Assembly (NCBI RefSeq): GCF_963678635.1 | Contig: NC_087068.1 | Span: 18,169,872-18,233,871, forward strand | Direction: 5' to 3' | Source: Symsagittifera roscoffensis | Lineage: Eukaryota > Xenacoelomorpha > Acoela > Convolutidae | DNA length: 64,000 bases | Shown here: positions 53,501 through 60,755 of the stretch, piece after piece | Layout: each line of letters opens with the position of its first letter | How positions within the stretch are numbered: the first letter of the stretch is position 1 | Program-made: the position numbers and the translations under genes | Notes under the pieces: generated by a model | What the model was told of the DNA's origin: nothing | Databases searched by the model: none | What the model saw: only the letters and a program-made list of their open reading frames with translations

Positions 53501-55586
53501 CTACCAATGTACTTACAACTCACGGACCTACTGCTACTCTCTAGCCTTGATGGACGAACTGATGTGTTTCCACGTCTATCACAGTGCCTGCAGACAAATC
53601 TCAGAACTAAGGACGTCTTTAAGAGTGCCAAAATCAGAACAGAGAATGCGCGAGGGGAATTCACAATACGTACCAGTCGAATTGCAAACAGAATTGACAA
53701 ACACGTTGATTTCACAAACAAAACTGGACTCAAGAACCGAATCCTACAACTGATGTGGAATTTCATGGATGAAAAGTACAACGAAAACAATATTTGCACT
53801 TGGCAACTTGCGTGCGATTGCAACCAATGCAGAAATAAGTGGACAATCTTCTAATAAAAACGGAAAGGGAGCAACACCCATCAGCCTTGTGCTGTAAATC
53901 CACTACAACAACAACAACAACATTCAAGCAGACTGTTGAATATCGAGATGGAAACACAGGCTAAGCAGTACTCCGTACCACTTGCAAAACCAAATTATAT
54001 TTAACTTCAAACTGACAAGTAACTATCCAGCGGAACTTCAGTCAAAAACTAAATTTAAACTATAGGGCGACATTTTTTTGCAAAGGAATATTTCCAGTTA
54101 GAAAAAAGTTCCTGATCAGATTCGATCCGACGATCTTGGGAATCCCAGGTATTCTTCACCTCCAGGCGAAGAGACGGACACGCATAAATTTGAATTCATT
54201 ATGAAACAAGATACAAATAATTCTGTTAAACAAGTTGTTAACCCGAAAAAAAAAGTTTATATTCCGATTTGATAACGCTTGCTAATTGCAAGCGTAATAA
54301 GCTGTTATAGTTGAATCAGTTAGCTCATTCAGTCTTGATTTGAGGTGCTTTGAAACTAATTTTTGCGTCAAAAAAATGTGCGCTACTCAGACTTAATTAT
54401 CATGTTTATATTGATCTTTCTTCTATTCTTAAGTTGGATAAATAAAAAAAATTCGAATAACTGACTGCATGCTTAGCTTGTCGAAGAGAGTCTGTGCCTG
54501 TGGACTCACTCCCACTCCCACACTCTCCACTCGCTTCTTCTTTCCCGCAACACTCAGCCGCAGTCGATCCTCCGCCTGCACGAAACAAAACACGTCATAA
54601 CACACAAGTCACATCCGAAGTTAATCACAAACACGGTGCCCACCTATTTTGTCACACTTTTTTATTTTAAAAAAACAGCACTAAAATTTAGGTATAATAG
54701 AGACTTTATTGCTTTACGAAATATCGGAAATCAATTTGTTCGACCTAAAAACGATAACTTTTGACAATAAAAATTAACAATCCGGTCTTTTTTGAGCTCA
54801 CGGAGAGCCTTGAAAATAATCTAGATCCTCAAAATTAAAACGTTATCTACCCTTTTCCACTAATGATTGGAAAAAATGGTTTCTAATCCGTGGTGTGAAA
54901 TAATAAAAAAAAAACATAAGATTACATCTTGCGGTCTGCATGATGTAAGCTGTGCTAGGGCGTCGTTGGAGTCCTGAGGCGGCTCTTTGATGTTGTCCAG
55001 AGCCTGCAACGTGTTCAGGTTCAACATGACTATGTTGTGTTTTGCCGAATCCCCACTGGACGTCTTGCCATTTCCCGTGCCACAGGGAACAGCTGAAATT
55101 TCAAAAAGCAACATTTTACACGCAGTACAGAAAATTTACATACATTTTTAAAATTTAACACATCCAAAGATTAAAGAAAACTCTGCAGTAAAACAAGAAG
55201 ACCAGTCAGCATAAACCATTCGAAAAGATCAACAAAATAACAGCCTGATAGCACAACGCAAAACAGTTGTAAATTGAGGATTTATTTTTCTTTAGAGTAA
55301 CAACACCCATGTTTATCTCACCCATGAACGCCAACTTTGTCTTGTTGTCCACAGCCAAGATTTCCCCCTGATGAACCACCCCATGAACAGTCGTTGCCTT
55401 CATCACAGAGCCCACTTTCAGAAACTCCTCCAGAGTAATCGGGATATTACCCCCTCCCCCGCCAGCCGTCTTGTCCCCGGAGGCCGTCGGGTCTGTTGGA
55501 GATGAAGCGTGATTGTTGAGGGCATTGGAGAGGGTGGGCGGAGGGTTCTGCCCTCTAGGAGGAAAGGGGGGCATGTCTGATGCCAT
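44120..55586 (-). CDS. LSM12: LSM12-like protein, 4 exons, 307 residues
   Basis: Exons 55322-55586, 54926-55092, 54466-54575, 44120-44501 join in phase. Residues 1-50 are Pro/Gly/Ser-rich. Residues about 55-125 are the LSm fold (KVGSVMKATTVHGVVHQGEI, KHNIVMLNLNTLQAL). The third exon and the start of the fourth match the anticodon-binding-type domain: VTVHPPYYSSDNNC and HVKKVVENIWLKEM (human VVITPPYQVENCKG and HVRKIVEKHF). Human LSM12 has 195 residues; the extra length is the N-terminal lead and a 69-residue Q/N-rich tail. LSM12 is an RNA-binding factor linked to Ataxin-2-dependent translation and, in mammals, to NAADP binding. Intron 3 is 9964 bp and filled with mobile elements. ATG at 55586 is the first in frame. 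Confidence 0.9.
45287..45602 (+). repeat. MITE fragment, AAGAGTAATGAACG family
   Basis: CTTGGAAAAGAGTAAATTGA start, then CAACTTTCGAATTTCAAAGA, CTTTGAATTT, GAAATTAGAAGTCCATCACG and GCTGTTCGATATTG. The right end is replaced by a SINE tail at about 45605. Confidence 0.6.
45605..45915 (-). repeat. SINE, second type
   Basis: Minus strand: TGTAGCGTTGAGATAGGGAG (A-box region) and GAGGGTTCGAACCTGG (B box) near 45850-45910; tail with CTTCGCCTCTGTGTT at about 45610. The tail is shared with the 8322-type SINE while head and body differ. Confidence 0.5.
45955..46310 (+). repeat. Dispersed copy of the 2.09-kb unit end, with a 53-bp tandem repeat
   Basis: Matches 29575-29860 and 31665-31950 (CGACTGCC-like block, CACACGCCATATAAA, AAATCTCCGCTTACGCGTTA, AATATATCG, GTTAATTGTCCCA). 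Inside, ACCAATTAGGATTGATTTCT with what follows is doubled at 46168-46270. A further shortened copy lies at 47120-47290. Confidence 0.65.
46727..47050 (+). repeat. MITE fragment, AAGAGTAATGAACG family
   Basis: ACACTTGTAAAAGAGTAAAC start, AATTTATGATTGACTTTTTT, TTTGAGAAAATTGGATCGAT and GAAACTAGAAGTCGATCACG. The right end is missing. Confidence 0.55.
47520..47835 (+). repeat. Degenerate tandem repeat, about 65-110 bp units
   Basis: Four versions of an ATTGTTTT-like block followed by a stretch ending GGAATTAATTTTGGAAA or GGAATAAACTTTGGAAA, at about 47538, 47625, 47703 and 47783. Noncoding, inside LSM12 intron 3. Confidence 0.5.
47840..48781. other. Intron stretch without recognised features
   Basis: Within LSM12 intron 3; no repeat family or exon recognised. 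Confidence 0.4.
48782..49165 (+). repeat. hAT-type MITE relative, right end missing
   Basis: Begins CAGGGGCGGATTTAGG with long G and C runs, then GACCCCCTGCCGACCCAAAG, GGCGCCAATATATACTAATT and TTTGGGAGAGCTC, following the minus strand of 21862-22241. It stops after GGTCGACCTAAAAA without the closing inverted end. Confidence 0.7.
49215..49850 (+). CDS. Unidentified ORF, 5' truncated, possibly of LINE origin
   Basis: Open for 211 codons; first ATG is at about 49269, so about 193 residues from there. Text includes LQIVGASSLAQAIDSLDEDE, NIVLWHDLINNSITDHKNND, AIIYCHRWGATNIFEHLLEL and a basic C-terminus KPSKSRRRAKQNEQ. Codon use is balanced against an AT-rich background, so it is or recently was under selection. 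VGASS, YSGLNFRNI and WHDLINN could be worn SGNH-hydrolase blocks, a domain known in ORF1 of some CR1-type LINEs; this is a weak inference. It lies between a MITE remnant and the tandem repeats before the LINE, antisense inside LSM12 intron 3. Confidence 0.5.
   Translation: MNFEVAVVASCLKYYHHLMLQIVGASSLAQAIDSLDEDENREVRKEVYAYSGLNFRNIFYDKKAINFINLPRNCNKNIVLWHDLINNSITDHKNNDGEPLSPAELISVLRSIPNLYAIIYCHRWGATNIFEHLLELNITVIDVTKHILTKTEQINNTIKAKYKKLHQSHDQELRSLAVVLHYYPRLNLILQQRSKQPKPSKSRRRAKQNEQ
49880..50145 (+). repeat. Tandem repeats at the LINE 5' end
   Basis: Four copies of CTTGTGTACTCCTCGAGTCC followed by CTGACTCAGAGTCCA, starting near 49888, 49967, 50041 and 50102, with spacers of different length (AAGTCCATAA and similar). 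TGACTCA within each is a palindromic AP-1-like site. The last copy ends a few bases before ORF1. Confidence 0.85.
50150..51016 (+). CDS. LINE ORF1: zinc-finger nucleic acid-binding protein
   Basis: 288 codons from ATG. Residues about 4-63 have a PHD-like Cys pattern: CKSCKQKIGPKDPVYQCVAC, SANLHLTTSC, LCSSCHENN. Residues 80-130 are coiled-coil-like (LEELDINEKLQNMENRLTQI). Residues about 140-285 look like an RNA-recognition-type ORF1 core (CIRIQGIAEDP, VEMKRLGKFDEKRTKPRTLL, NLELFNDNVKVEL). Ends at TGA followed by CTAG, in frame with the next ORF. Confidence 0.8.
   Translation: MTKNCKSCKQKIGPKDPVYQCVACSANLHLTTSCTGLTPVVVNGIKDLGTLAMLLCSSCHENNVRDRFIRNFTQSKLTEKLEELDINEKLQNMENRLTQIVEKKVDEALRNTCEKVEKTYSTVLTGNNKNAVPKEQQNRTNHNINQCIRIQGIAEDPQKSKAENLVPTNEEVKKILEIVDEQPNIVEMKRLGKFDEKRTKPRTLLLTVANHHEARLVLAKSLEKRTQLSERKVFLSPALTKEDAAKENQILKKRRELITEGVPKEKLRIRNLELFNDNVKVELNESGP
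51017..51664 (+). CDS. LINE ORF2, endonuclease part
   Basis: Same frame as ORF1. Endonuclease blocks: LQINARSLINFERRAKL, CICETWLNN (catalytic Glu), YNIYRSDRERVNDTNKHGGS, FCVFYNPPKSSP, LIVCGDINFPETNWP (catalytic GDxN) and NFSTCGKNLLDVVF. The frame meets TGA at 51662-51664; the final SDHQS block with the catalytic His comes just after it, so this stop cuts the domain and is probably a mutation. Confidence 0.8.
   Translation, partial: LGAFLSVLQINARSLINFERRAKLSTAVTSGNYSIICICETWLNNQIESSELMLHDYNIYRSDRERVNDTNKHGGSLIAVKNTFACQKLTVDLPDSCVSCKIDISGQELIFCVFYNPPKSSPYRYLSEDFNKILNAFPTSSSLIVCGDINFPETNWPSLTSASEEKQEVVDAFDAKLFRQTVNFSTCGKNLLDVVFHRNCLVHAQRDEFFDKQYD
51665..53854 (+). CDS. LINE ORF2, reverse transcriptase part
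   Basis: Continues the endonuclease frame from SDHQSINL. RT blocks: DVTKSRGPNGLPPIFFQ, ISPIFKKGDRRNVENWRPIS, KHQHGFVKGKSV, YYMDFLKAFDKVPHLELL (motif A), TSGVPQGSLLGPLLF (motif B), PYIYADNLKLL (motif C, second Asp replaced by Asn), LGLIVDYKLSWNKHI and LYKSLLIPILIYGLSC. The C-terminus has CTWQLACDCNQCRNKW, a Cys cluster. First ATG in the open frame after the stop is at 51779. The motif C change should abolish or cripple activity. Confidence 0.85.
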   Translation, partial: SDHQSINLNVEIEHQEAKPFIDKYRSFGKADFEGINNAMADKVFNPICYTNIDKTCQELYDYFENLLEIYVPRRTAHRQQLPSWITQSTSNLMKKLNTQKKLLISKPTSYRKHQVALMENVVIQSSENDRLNYQNKLLSTRNTDIIYKHLKSLNKSASLPKIMISDNTTVSSLEEKVNLLNEFFHSVFSQKIKFNIKDVECDNPQITNFSISHTTITEILMTIDVTKSRGPNGLPPIFFQQTATNMANALQVIFKNIKRLRKIPSCWKTAAISPIFKKGDRRNVENWRPISLLNIDSKILEKCIYGPLYSLFERVLSKHQHGFVKGKSVATNMLSFLSKIYRGLDENPTDDVVAYYMDFLKAFDKVPHLELLKKTANIGVGGCLLEILCDYLNGRKQYVKVEKTSSVTLDVTSGVPQGSLLGPLLFCIFIIDLPDRLKFSDPYIYADNLKLLTVNTDLIKVQQDLKSIDDWVKENKMALALDKCSQLVFRGRPHDLQLSGSKLESSTEAKDLGLIVDYKLSWNKHIDMRLTKANKSFYLIRRNIAYKTLPLVKLGLYKSLLIPILIYGLSCTNLSRGDLVRLERFQKKVTKWTVSSPDTYYVNQLRALNVLPLPMYLQLTDLLLLSSLDGRTDVFPRLSQCLQTNLRTKDVFKSAKIRTENARGEFTIRTSRIANRIDKHVDFTNKTGLKNRILQLMWNFMDEKYNENNICTWQLACDCNQCRNKWTIF
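54110..54190 (-). repeat. tRNA-like SINE head relic
   Basis: Minus strand: CGCCTGGAGGTGAAGAATAC and GTCGGATCGAATCTGATC resemble A and B boxes. No cloverleaf can be closed. Confidence 0.4.
54466..54575 (-). CDS. LSM12: LSM12 exon 3
   Basis: Acceptor GTGCAG, donor GTCAGT. Encodes AEDRLRLSVAGKKKRVESVG and VGVSPQAQTLFDKLSM; compare human ISAGVSLEGQQLFQTI. Confidence 0.85.
54926..55092 (-). CDS. LSM12: LSM12 exon 2
   Basis: Acceptor TTTCAG, donor GTAATC. Encodes HNIVMLNLNTLQALDNIKEP, the second half of the LSm domain (human ADILLINLQYVSEVEII). Confidence 0.85.
55322..55586 (-). CDS. LSM12: LSM12 exon 1
   Basis: Starts MASDMPPFPPRGQNPPPTLS, includes a run of five Gly, ends in the LSm strand AVDNKTKLAFM with donor GTGAGA, one base carried over. 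Confidence 0.85.
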
Positions 55587-56110
55587 GGCAACAAGGGGGA
55601 GGTGGGAAAAGGAGGTAGGGGAGAGGGTGGGGACGAGAGAAGAGGGATAATGTAGACACGATTGAGCTTTCCTCTGTATATTCTATTTGATAATATTTGC
55701 AGATCTCGGATAAATAGACTAAACTATATGCTTAACCATTGAAACCTGAAAACAACAACCGATTCAAACAAAGATAACAAAAGAAGCCAAAATGAGCAGC
55801 CACTACCCGGATGCTGACCTCATTTGACTTTTAAAAACTTTCATGCTGAACCTTTTTCTTTCACTAATCACGCTACAGATTTACTAATAACAACATTTTA
55901 CCAAAACAAATTGTCAAATTAATCAAGACACTCATGGCAAGCTTTTCATAAACTTGAAAGTAATTTTATGAGGCTTCAAAAAACAAAAGAGAAGCTCATT
56001 TTGTGCCAAAGGACAATTTTCAAAAACTAAAAAAAAAAGATAAAAAATGACATTACTAAGGCATATCACCGAAGGCACTCTTGTCAAAATACTAAATTAA
56101 CAATTTCTAA
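55587..56110. promoter_or_regulatory. CDT1-LSM12 intergenic spacer
   Basis: 524 bp between the CDT1 stop and the LSM12 start, same strand. Next to the LSM12 ATG is a G/A-rich stretch on the plus strand (about 55590-55650), C/T-rich in the sense of transcription, fitting a promoter or 5' UTR. No AATAAA for CDT1 was found here. Confidence 0.4.
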
Positions 56111-57907
56111 TCACTGAATTGATGATTGAATTTTGGACAGAACAGTCGCAAAGTTGTAAGACTTCGTCACTTTCACATAATTTTTCCCTTGAACAGTCAC
56201 AATAGAAATCCATTCGGGGCAAAATTTCTTAATATCCTCGAGGCTCGTTTTTCCATGGTCATGTGACATGCCACCACTTACTCCGCTTCTCAACTTACCA
56301 AAAATTTCAGCCTCTGGAATTGCTACTCTCTTGTCGGCCAGGAATACTCCTCTTATAATCTTGGCTACCTCGGGAAGCTTAGCCTGCAATGCTCGCTTTT
56401 CCTTTTCCGCTAGTGGCATCAGAAATTGCTCTTGAGCCTTGACTACCTCCTTGGCTTGAACTTTTAGTCTCAGCTTTTCGGGAATTCCTGAGCTGCCAGG
56501 AAAATTGAAAAATTTATTATCTCTTGGAGACGATGATTTACAAGCTTTGGGAGACATTGCTTCAATTTTCGCCAGCGCTGACTCCATTTTCTCAGTCGCT
56601 TTCTCCTTTGTCTTCAGAATTAGTTCGTTTAAACCTTGTCTCGGTTGCGCTGTTGTCGGTTTAGGAGGTAACTCAGCTTCTTTCACGTCTACCACTTTCT
56701 CCAAAGCGAATTTGGGATGCCATCGTTTGATCTTCGTGTTATCAATCACCAGTTTTGGATTCAAACTTTTCAGATACTGGTTGTGTTCTGTATGCACAAG
56801 GTCAATAAGGTTCCGAAGGAACTTCGATTTTCTGGCAAGCATATCTGATGCAACAAATTGCTCTTTGAGTTCACTAAACTTGGGACTCAATGTAAGAGCC
56901 CAAGAGAACGACTTAGTCATCATACACTTGTATTTCTTTTCCCAACTGACTTCATAGGCGTCAGGTAATACATACATGATTTTCGTCAAATCGGATAGCA
57001 TGAAGTTTCTCTCCGTAATTTGTTCAACAGCAGTAATTAACTTATCAAACTCACAACGCTCCTTACGATTGTATAACATCTGAGCTGAAGTTTCAAGGGC
57101 AGTAAACTTCTCAACCAACAACTCGTACTTGGCAGGTAATGGTAAGGTCGGACATACAGGAAATAAGTCCTTATTTGAAGGTTTTAGTAATTTTCTTGGG
57201 CTCTCTTGTGTTGCTTGAATGCCCGACTTATCGGATTCATCGAGCGGTTGTTGCTTGCGTTTCGTGGGACTTCGCAGTTGACTCATCTCGATATTGCTTA
57301 GGATTTCAGCTCCACCACTCGAGCGTTCGACAACTAAACTGTTTCTTTTGGGCTCCAAAACCTCACTAACCTTAGTATTGATTTCAATCATATTTAGGCT
57401 GGCCAGCATTTTTGCTGATCGGCTTTTAGGTTTCTGGAATTTCCCACATGTAGTTTTCGCATCGTGTGAAATTTTATTACTGAACCTTTCTTCTCTGGAA
57501 GAATCTTCAGACTTGACGTTCTCAGTTCCTAATTTTTCTTTGGGTGCTATCTTTTTTTCTGGACAGTCTAAATCTGGATTTTTCTCTGAATCCGCCGTTA
57601 AGGTCTCAGAGACCTCTTTCCCAGTCTCGAGGCCTTTCTTTTCGCCTAACTTCTTACCATCGTATTTCGGTGAAAAATTAAGAAGCCCTTGGTTTACAAT
57701 TTCAGCTGCCTTGGATTTGACATTTTTTCTGGACGTGACATTTCTGGATGGCTTTTCCTGCAGATCAACCAAGGGGTCACACACAATTTCTACACCAGCT
57801 CGCTCAACCTCCTCAGAGACGTTTCCATCTTTTCCTTTCAAATTTCTCTTAGATCTGCGACATTCCTTGAAATGACTGTTAATCGCTGGCTGCTGGACCC
57901 GGGGCAT
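56111..57907 (-). CDS. CDT1: DNA replication licensing factor CDT1
   Basis: Single open frame, 598 residues from the chosen ATG (57905-57907); the frame is open 17 codons further up, but this start places a PIP box at the N-terminus as in other CDT1 proteins: QPAINSHF (Q6, I9, H12, F13) followed by basic residues, though the TD pair of a strong PIP degron is NS. Residues about 60-250 are charged and unstructured, with SPTKRKQQP. Residues about 255-330 are the geminin-binding winged helix (LPLPAKYELLVEKFTALETS, MLYNRKERCEFDKLI). LNPKLVID with KRWHPKFALEKV (about 400-425) matches human LSPAMVV and TRWHPRFNVDEV. Residues about 515-595 are the C-terminal MCM-binding winged helix (GGMSHDHGKTSLEDIKKFCP). 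CDT1 loads MCM2-7 at origins with CDC6 and ORC in the nucleus. No intron is needed. Confidence 0.92.
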   Translation of the reverse strand: MPRVQQPAINSHFKECRRSKRNLKGKDGNVSEEVERAGVEIVCDPLVDLQEKPSRNVTSRKNVKSKAAEIVNQGLLNFSPKYDGKKLGEKKGLETGKEVSETLTADSEKNPDLDCPEKKIAPKEKLGTENVKSEDSSREERFSNKISHDAKTTCGKFQKPKSRSAKMLASLNMIEINTKVSEVLEPKRNSLVVERSSGGAEILSNIEMSQLRSPTKRKQQPLDESDKSGIQATQESPRKLLKPSNKDLFPVCPTLPLPAKYELLVEKFTALETSAQMLYNRKERCEFDKLITAVEQITERNFMLSDLTKIMYVLPDAYEVSWEKKYKCMMTKSFSWALTLSPKFSELKEQFVASDMLARKSKFLRNLIDLVHTEHNQYLKSLNPKLVIDNTKIKRWHPKFALEKVVDVKEAELPPKPTTAQPRQGLNELILKTKEKATEKMESALAKIEAMSPKACKSSSPRDNKFFNFPGSSGIPEKLRLKVQAKEVVKAQEQFLMPLAEKEKRALQAKLPEVAKIIRGVFLADKRVAIPEAEIFGKLRSGVSGGMSHDHGKTSLEDIKKFCPEWISIVTVQGKNYVKVTKSYNFATVLSKIQSSIQ

Positions 57908-58029
57908 TGAAAATCTTAAATGAAATCCAAGGCGTACTGGCAGGTAACAATTAGTCAAAGCACAAGATGCAAAAGTTCACCTTACGATAACAAATGATCA
58001 AATCTTAATATATGCCAGGGAATTCAATA

Positions 58030-58090
58030 CCGTGAAAAATTGGTATTGGTATTGACAGAATCAGGTATTGGTATTGGTATTAATGGTAAT
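58030..58090 (+). repeat. (TATTGG)n microsatellite
   Basis: Several GGTATT hexamers in two blocks (TTGGTATTGGTATTGAC and GGTATTGGTATTGGTATTAA). Just upstream of CDT1. A related GGTATTGATCAATACC palindrome is at about 61553. Confidence 0.8.
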
Positions 58091-58463
58091 CAGAAGGTCA
58101 AAAGTATCATAGTAACCGAGGTTACAGTCATGAGTCCCTTTATCATGTATTCCAGTCAAAATCCTTGGAATTTTTTAGATATGGAAGTGATAATGATAAA
58201 AGAAGATGACAAGTGTTTAAGTCCTTTTCAATTAAAATCGATACGGGTTACGTTTCTTCAATAAGAACACGCAACTCGACACGAGATAATATAATATACA
58301 AGTGTTACAAGTAAAAAAATTTCGTCGAAAGTTATTTTGTCATTTATTGTTCCGAGTACGCAAGCGGCGTTCGCAATCTGTATTGCCAGGGAGATCCTCT
58401 GTTTTAAAAAGCTGCCTGCTCTGGGTTCCTCAGTGCATATGCTTAGGTTCTTACAAAGCTTGC

Positions 58464-58691
58464 TCAAAAAAACTTCTGTGCCGCGCCATGAATTTCAAAA
58501 GCTAGCGGTTGGAAAAGATATCCATCAATTACAAGATCTTTATACTTGTCAATTTTTCGCTCTTCCGCTTCAGCGGCAGCCGTACCAGGGTTACAAACAG
58601 ACCCGGCATTAATCCTACAAGGAGCTAAGGAGTCTACTACCGTTACATCCCACAAGAGCTGCTTACCATCAGCCCATGGAACGAGCGTCAA
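58464..58691 (-). CDS. Restriction-like endonuclease fragment of the LINE
   Basis: LVPWADGKQLLWDVTVVDSL with KRPDG just upstream in the same frame gives the PD and D-x-x-x-D-like catalytic core. The AEERKIDKYKDL block after it is typical of these C-terminal domains. Confidence 0.7.
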   Translation of the reverse strand: MTLVPWADGKQLLWDVTVVDSLAPCRINAGSVCNPGTAAAEAEERKIDKYKDLVIDGYLFQPLAFEIHGAAQKFF

Positions 58692-58897
58692 ACCATCTGG
58701 TCGCTTCTGATCGGTCCTGTAGAGGTGTCGTGGTTCTAAAACAGACGGAATGTGAGTAGATGATAGACTCTGCTTTATAAGGGCATTCAGGTTTGAATGC
58801 CTAGAGAATCTCCCTGCACTTTTGAGGCAAGAAAGACCATGTCAACCATCCTCGGTAACGTCTTTTCCGCACACGCATTTATGCTGTTCGCATATTT

Positions 58898-59677
58898 TTA
58901 TCCTAATCGAAGTCCTATCGCAATTCTGAGTTGTTGGTTCGACAGTTTTAATTTTAAATTTTTGCACGGGATGACGTTCAACCATTGGTAGCCAAATCTA
59001 TCTTGGAACGCGTTGAACCTTTTTACGTCCATTGGTTCGAGTCGTAAAATCAAGTCTGCAATTTTGCTGTCAAAAATTGGCTCCGTCCAATTTTTTTGGA
59101 TTTCATTTTCCGGAGCCTTTTCAATTTTTCCAAGGTCAAACCACCGTTTAAGCGCATCATCATAGGTTCCATCCACATGCTCCAAACCAAACATTTCGCT
59201 CAAGGCATCTTTTGCTCCTACTGCTGAGGCTGAGAAAGCGGGTAAAGCGAGTAGACGAGCGGAAGAAAAGCCCAAGCCACCTTTGGCTGCCGGGAGAACT
59301 GCTTGTAAAAACTGGTTATCATCCATTTTCTTGCATAACGAATTTCTCAGTAATTTATCGTAACGTTCCAAAAAATCATTGTGCAAAAAACAAGGACTCG
59401 TACGCAAAAAATATAGGAGTTTTGGCATGCTAAAGCAATTTTTCAGGAGGTAAAAACCATAATGGGCGTCTAGTTTGTCAATGACATCCGAGATTTTTTC
59501 AAGCTCCTTAATTTTTTCGTCGAGCAATTCTTTTCGGCAAAGTTCGCCGATTGGAGATCCTAAAATGAGGAGTTCTTTTTTTGTTTTTATGTTTATTTTG
59601 GGGCATATTTTTCGAAATTGTGTTAAAATTGAATTATACTGTGTACTAGTAGTCGGTCCCAAAAAAACAAAGTTCAC
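58898..59677 (-). CDS. RT thumb and C-terminal fragment of the restriction-endonuclease LINE
   Basis: 259 open codons: LLILGSPIGELCRKELLDEK, SMPKLLYFLRTSPCFLHNDF, AAKGGLGFSSARLLALPAFS, FQDRFGYQWLNVIPCKNLKL and RIAIGLRLG. Long open stretch shows the decay is recent. Confidence 0.8.
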   Translation of the reverse strand: MNFVFLGPTTSTQYNSILTQFRKICPKINIKTKKELLILGSPIGELCRKELLDEKIKELEKISDVIDKLDAHYGFYLLKNCFSMPKLLYFLRTSPCFLHNDFLERYDKLLRNSLCKKMDDNQFLQAVLPAAKGGLGFSSARLLALPAFSASAVGAKDALSEMFGLEHVDGTYDDALKRWFDLGKIEKAPENEIQKNWTEPIFDSKIADLILRLEPMDVKRFNAFQDRFGYQWLNVIPCKNLKLKLSNQQLRIAIGLRLG

Positions 59678-59981
59678 ACTTCTCAGTGTTTAAGCTCAGG
59701 CCGTAAATTTGTTCCGATTTCAGAATGTTTTTGAGGTCCCGGAGTACTACCTTATAGTCGTCGGCTAAATTCCCATCATCTAAATACCAGATGTTAATTT
59801 TCGACTCCAACTGTTTGACTAGTGTATGAATTGTTTCCGCAAAAAGGGGTGGGGCTTCAGGATCACCTTGCTGAATTCCGTCTTCTGACATTATGACAGA
59901 GCTTCCGTAAAAAAAGGTAACTTGGTTTACCATACGCGCAATGGGTGTAATTATACAATTCAGGGCGATTTGAATAAACAT
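59646..59981 (-). CDS. RT fragment (motifs B and C) of the restriction-endonuclease LINE
   Basis: EDGIQQGDPEAPPLFAETIH is motif B; NIWYLDDGNLADDYK is motif C with both Asp kept; then LSLNTEKCELCFFG. Confidence 0.8.
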   Translation of the reverse strand: MFIQIALNCIITPIARMVNQVTFFYGSSVIMSEDGIQQGDPEAPPLFAETIHTLVKQLESKINIWYLDDGNLADDYKVVLRDLKNILKSEQIYGLSLNTEKCELCFFGTDY

Positions 59982-60549
59982 GATTCAGCATTGTTTCTCT
60001 GTTTAAAGAGTTAAAGGCATTCTTAAAATCTAGTTTTAAAAGAACAGTGCATTTTGGATTGTCGTCGCGTTCAATTAGGTTTCGAAACGAGTGCGCAGCT
60101 ATTTCTGCTCCCCGTTTGGTACCGCATCCTACCTGTACGTTTCGGAAAAAATTTTGTCGCTCGGAGAGGGCCTTGCTTCCAGCGCATTTAGACGCGATAC
60201 GTCTCAGCGTGTTGCCTATGGCAATCGCTCTCAACCCTCCGTCTATCTTTATGAGGGCGATAAGCTTTGCGCCAAAAAAGAAAGGTCTTAGTGGTTCGGG
60301 TATTTTGCCATCTCCATTGAGGTTTATCAGCTTAGTAAGCGATTTCAGAAAATTAAGTCCTGCACTGCCATTCGACTTACTAACAAGATCTTTAAAAGTT
60401 TGAGGAACTATTTTATCAGGACCTGCTGCTGATCCGTTTGGAAAGGACATTATCGCTTTGTATAGGTCGAAATCGGTTACGAAAAAACTATCCAACTTTT
60501 CTGGATTTGGAGCTGCAAATTTGGCTCGCTGCGGATGCTTAGACAACAA
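59863..60549 (-). CDS. RT fragment (fingers and palm motif A) of the restriction-endonuclease LINE
   Basis: Starts inside the protein. Blocks: LYKAIMSFPNGSAAGPDKIV, IALIKIDGGLRAIAIGNTLR and VLLKLDFKNAFNSL with motif A Asp. A frame change near 59960 separates it from motifs B and C. Confidence 0.8.
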   Translation of the reverse strand: MLSKHPQRAKFAAPNPEKLDSFFVTDFDLYKAIMSFPNGSAAGPDKIVPQTFKDLVSKSNGSAGLNFLKSLTKLINLNGDGKIPEPLRPFFFGAKLIALIKIDGGLRAIAIGNTLRRIASKCAGSKALSERQNFFRNVQVGCGTKRGAEIAAHSFRNLIERDDNPKCTVLLKLDFKNAFNSLNRETMLNHVYSNRPELYNYTHCAYGKPSYLFLRKLCHNVRRRNSAR

Positions 60550-60755
60550 TTTTTGATAGTTATCAGTTGAAAAAGGAGCTATTTTGTCATCTTAAGCAGC
60601 AAGCCTTATTCCTCCCTTTACATTTCCTTCATCGAGCTTACTACTTATTAACTTTATTCTCTGCTCGAGGTCACTCAGAGTCGGGCTTGAAACTTGGGGA
60701 TGGAGTTTTGGAAGTGACACGTCATTTGCTCGAATTTTCTTATTTATCAAAGAAC

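Larger units (their letters stand above)
49880..53940 (+). mobile_element. Nearly complete non-LTR retrotransposon (CR1/RTE-like LINE)
   Basis: Parts in order: tandem 5' repeats (49880-50145), ORF1 with a PHD-like finger (50150-51016), AP endonuclease (51017-51664 and just beyond), reverse transcriptase (to 53854), and a short 3' tail with (ACA)n at 53903-53922. ORF1, endonuclease and RT are all in one frame, divided by TGA at 51014 and 51662. RT motif C reads YADN. It lies antisense within LSM12 intron 3. A decayed relative is at 33840-34625. Confidence 0.85.

Noticed and set aside
56505-57875. Plus-strand frames of 73-193 codons over CDT1
   Set aside because: Shadows of the CDT1 reading frame; no independent signal.
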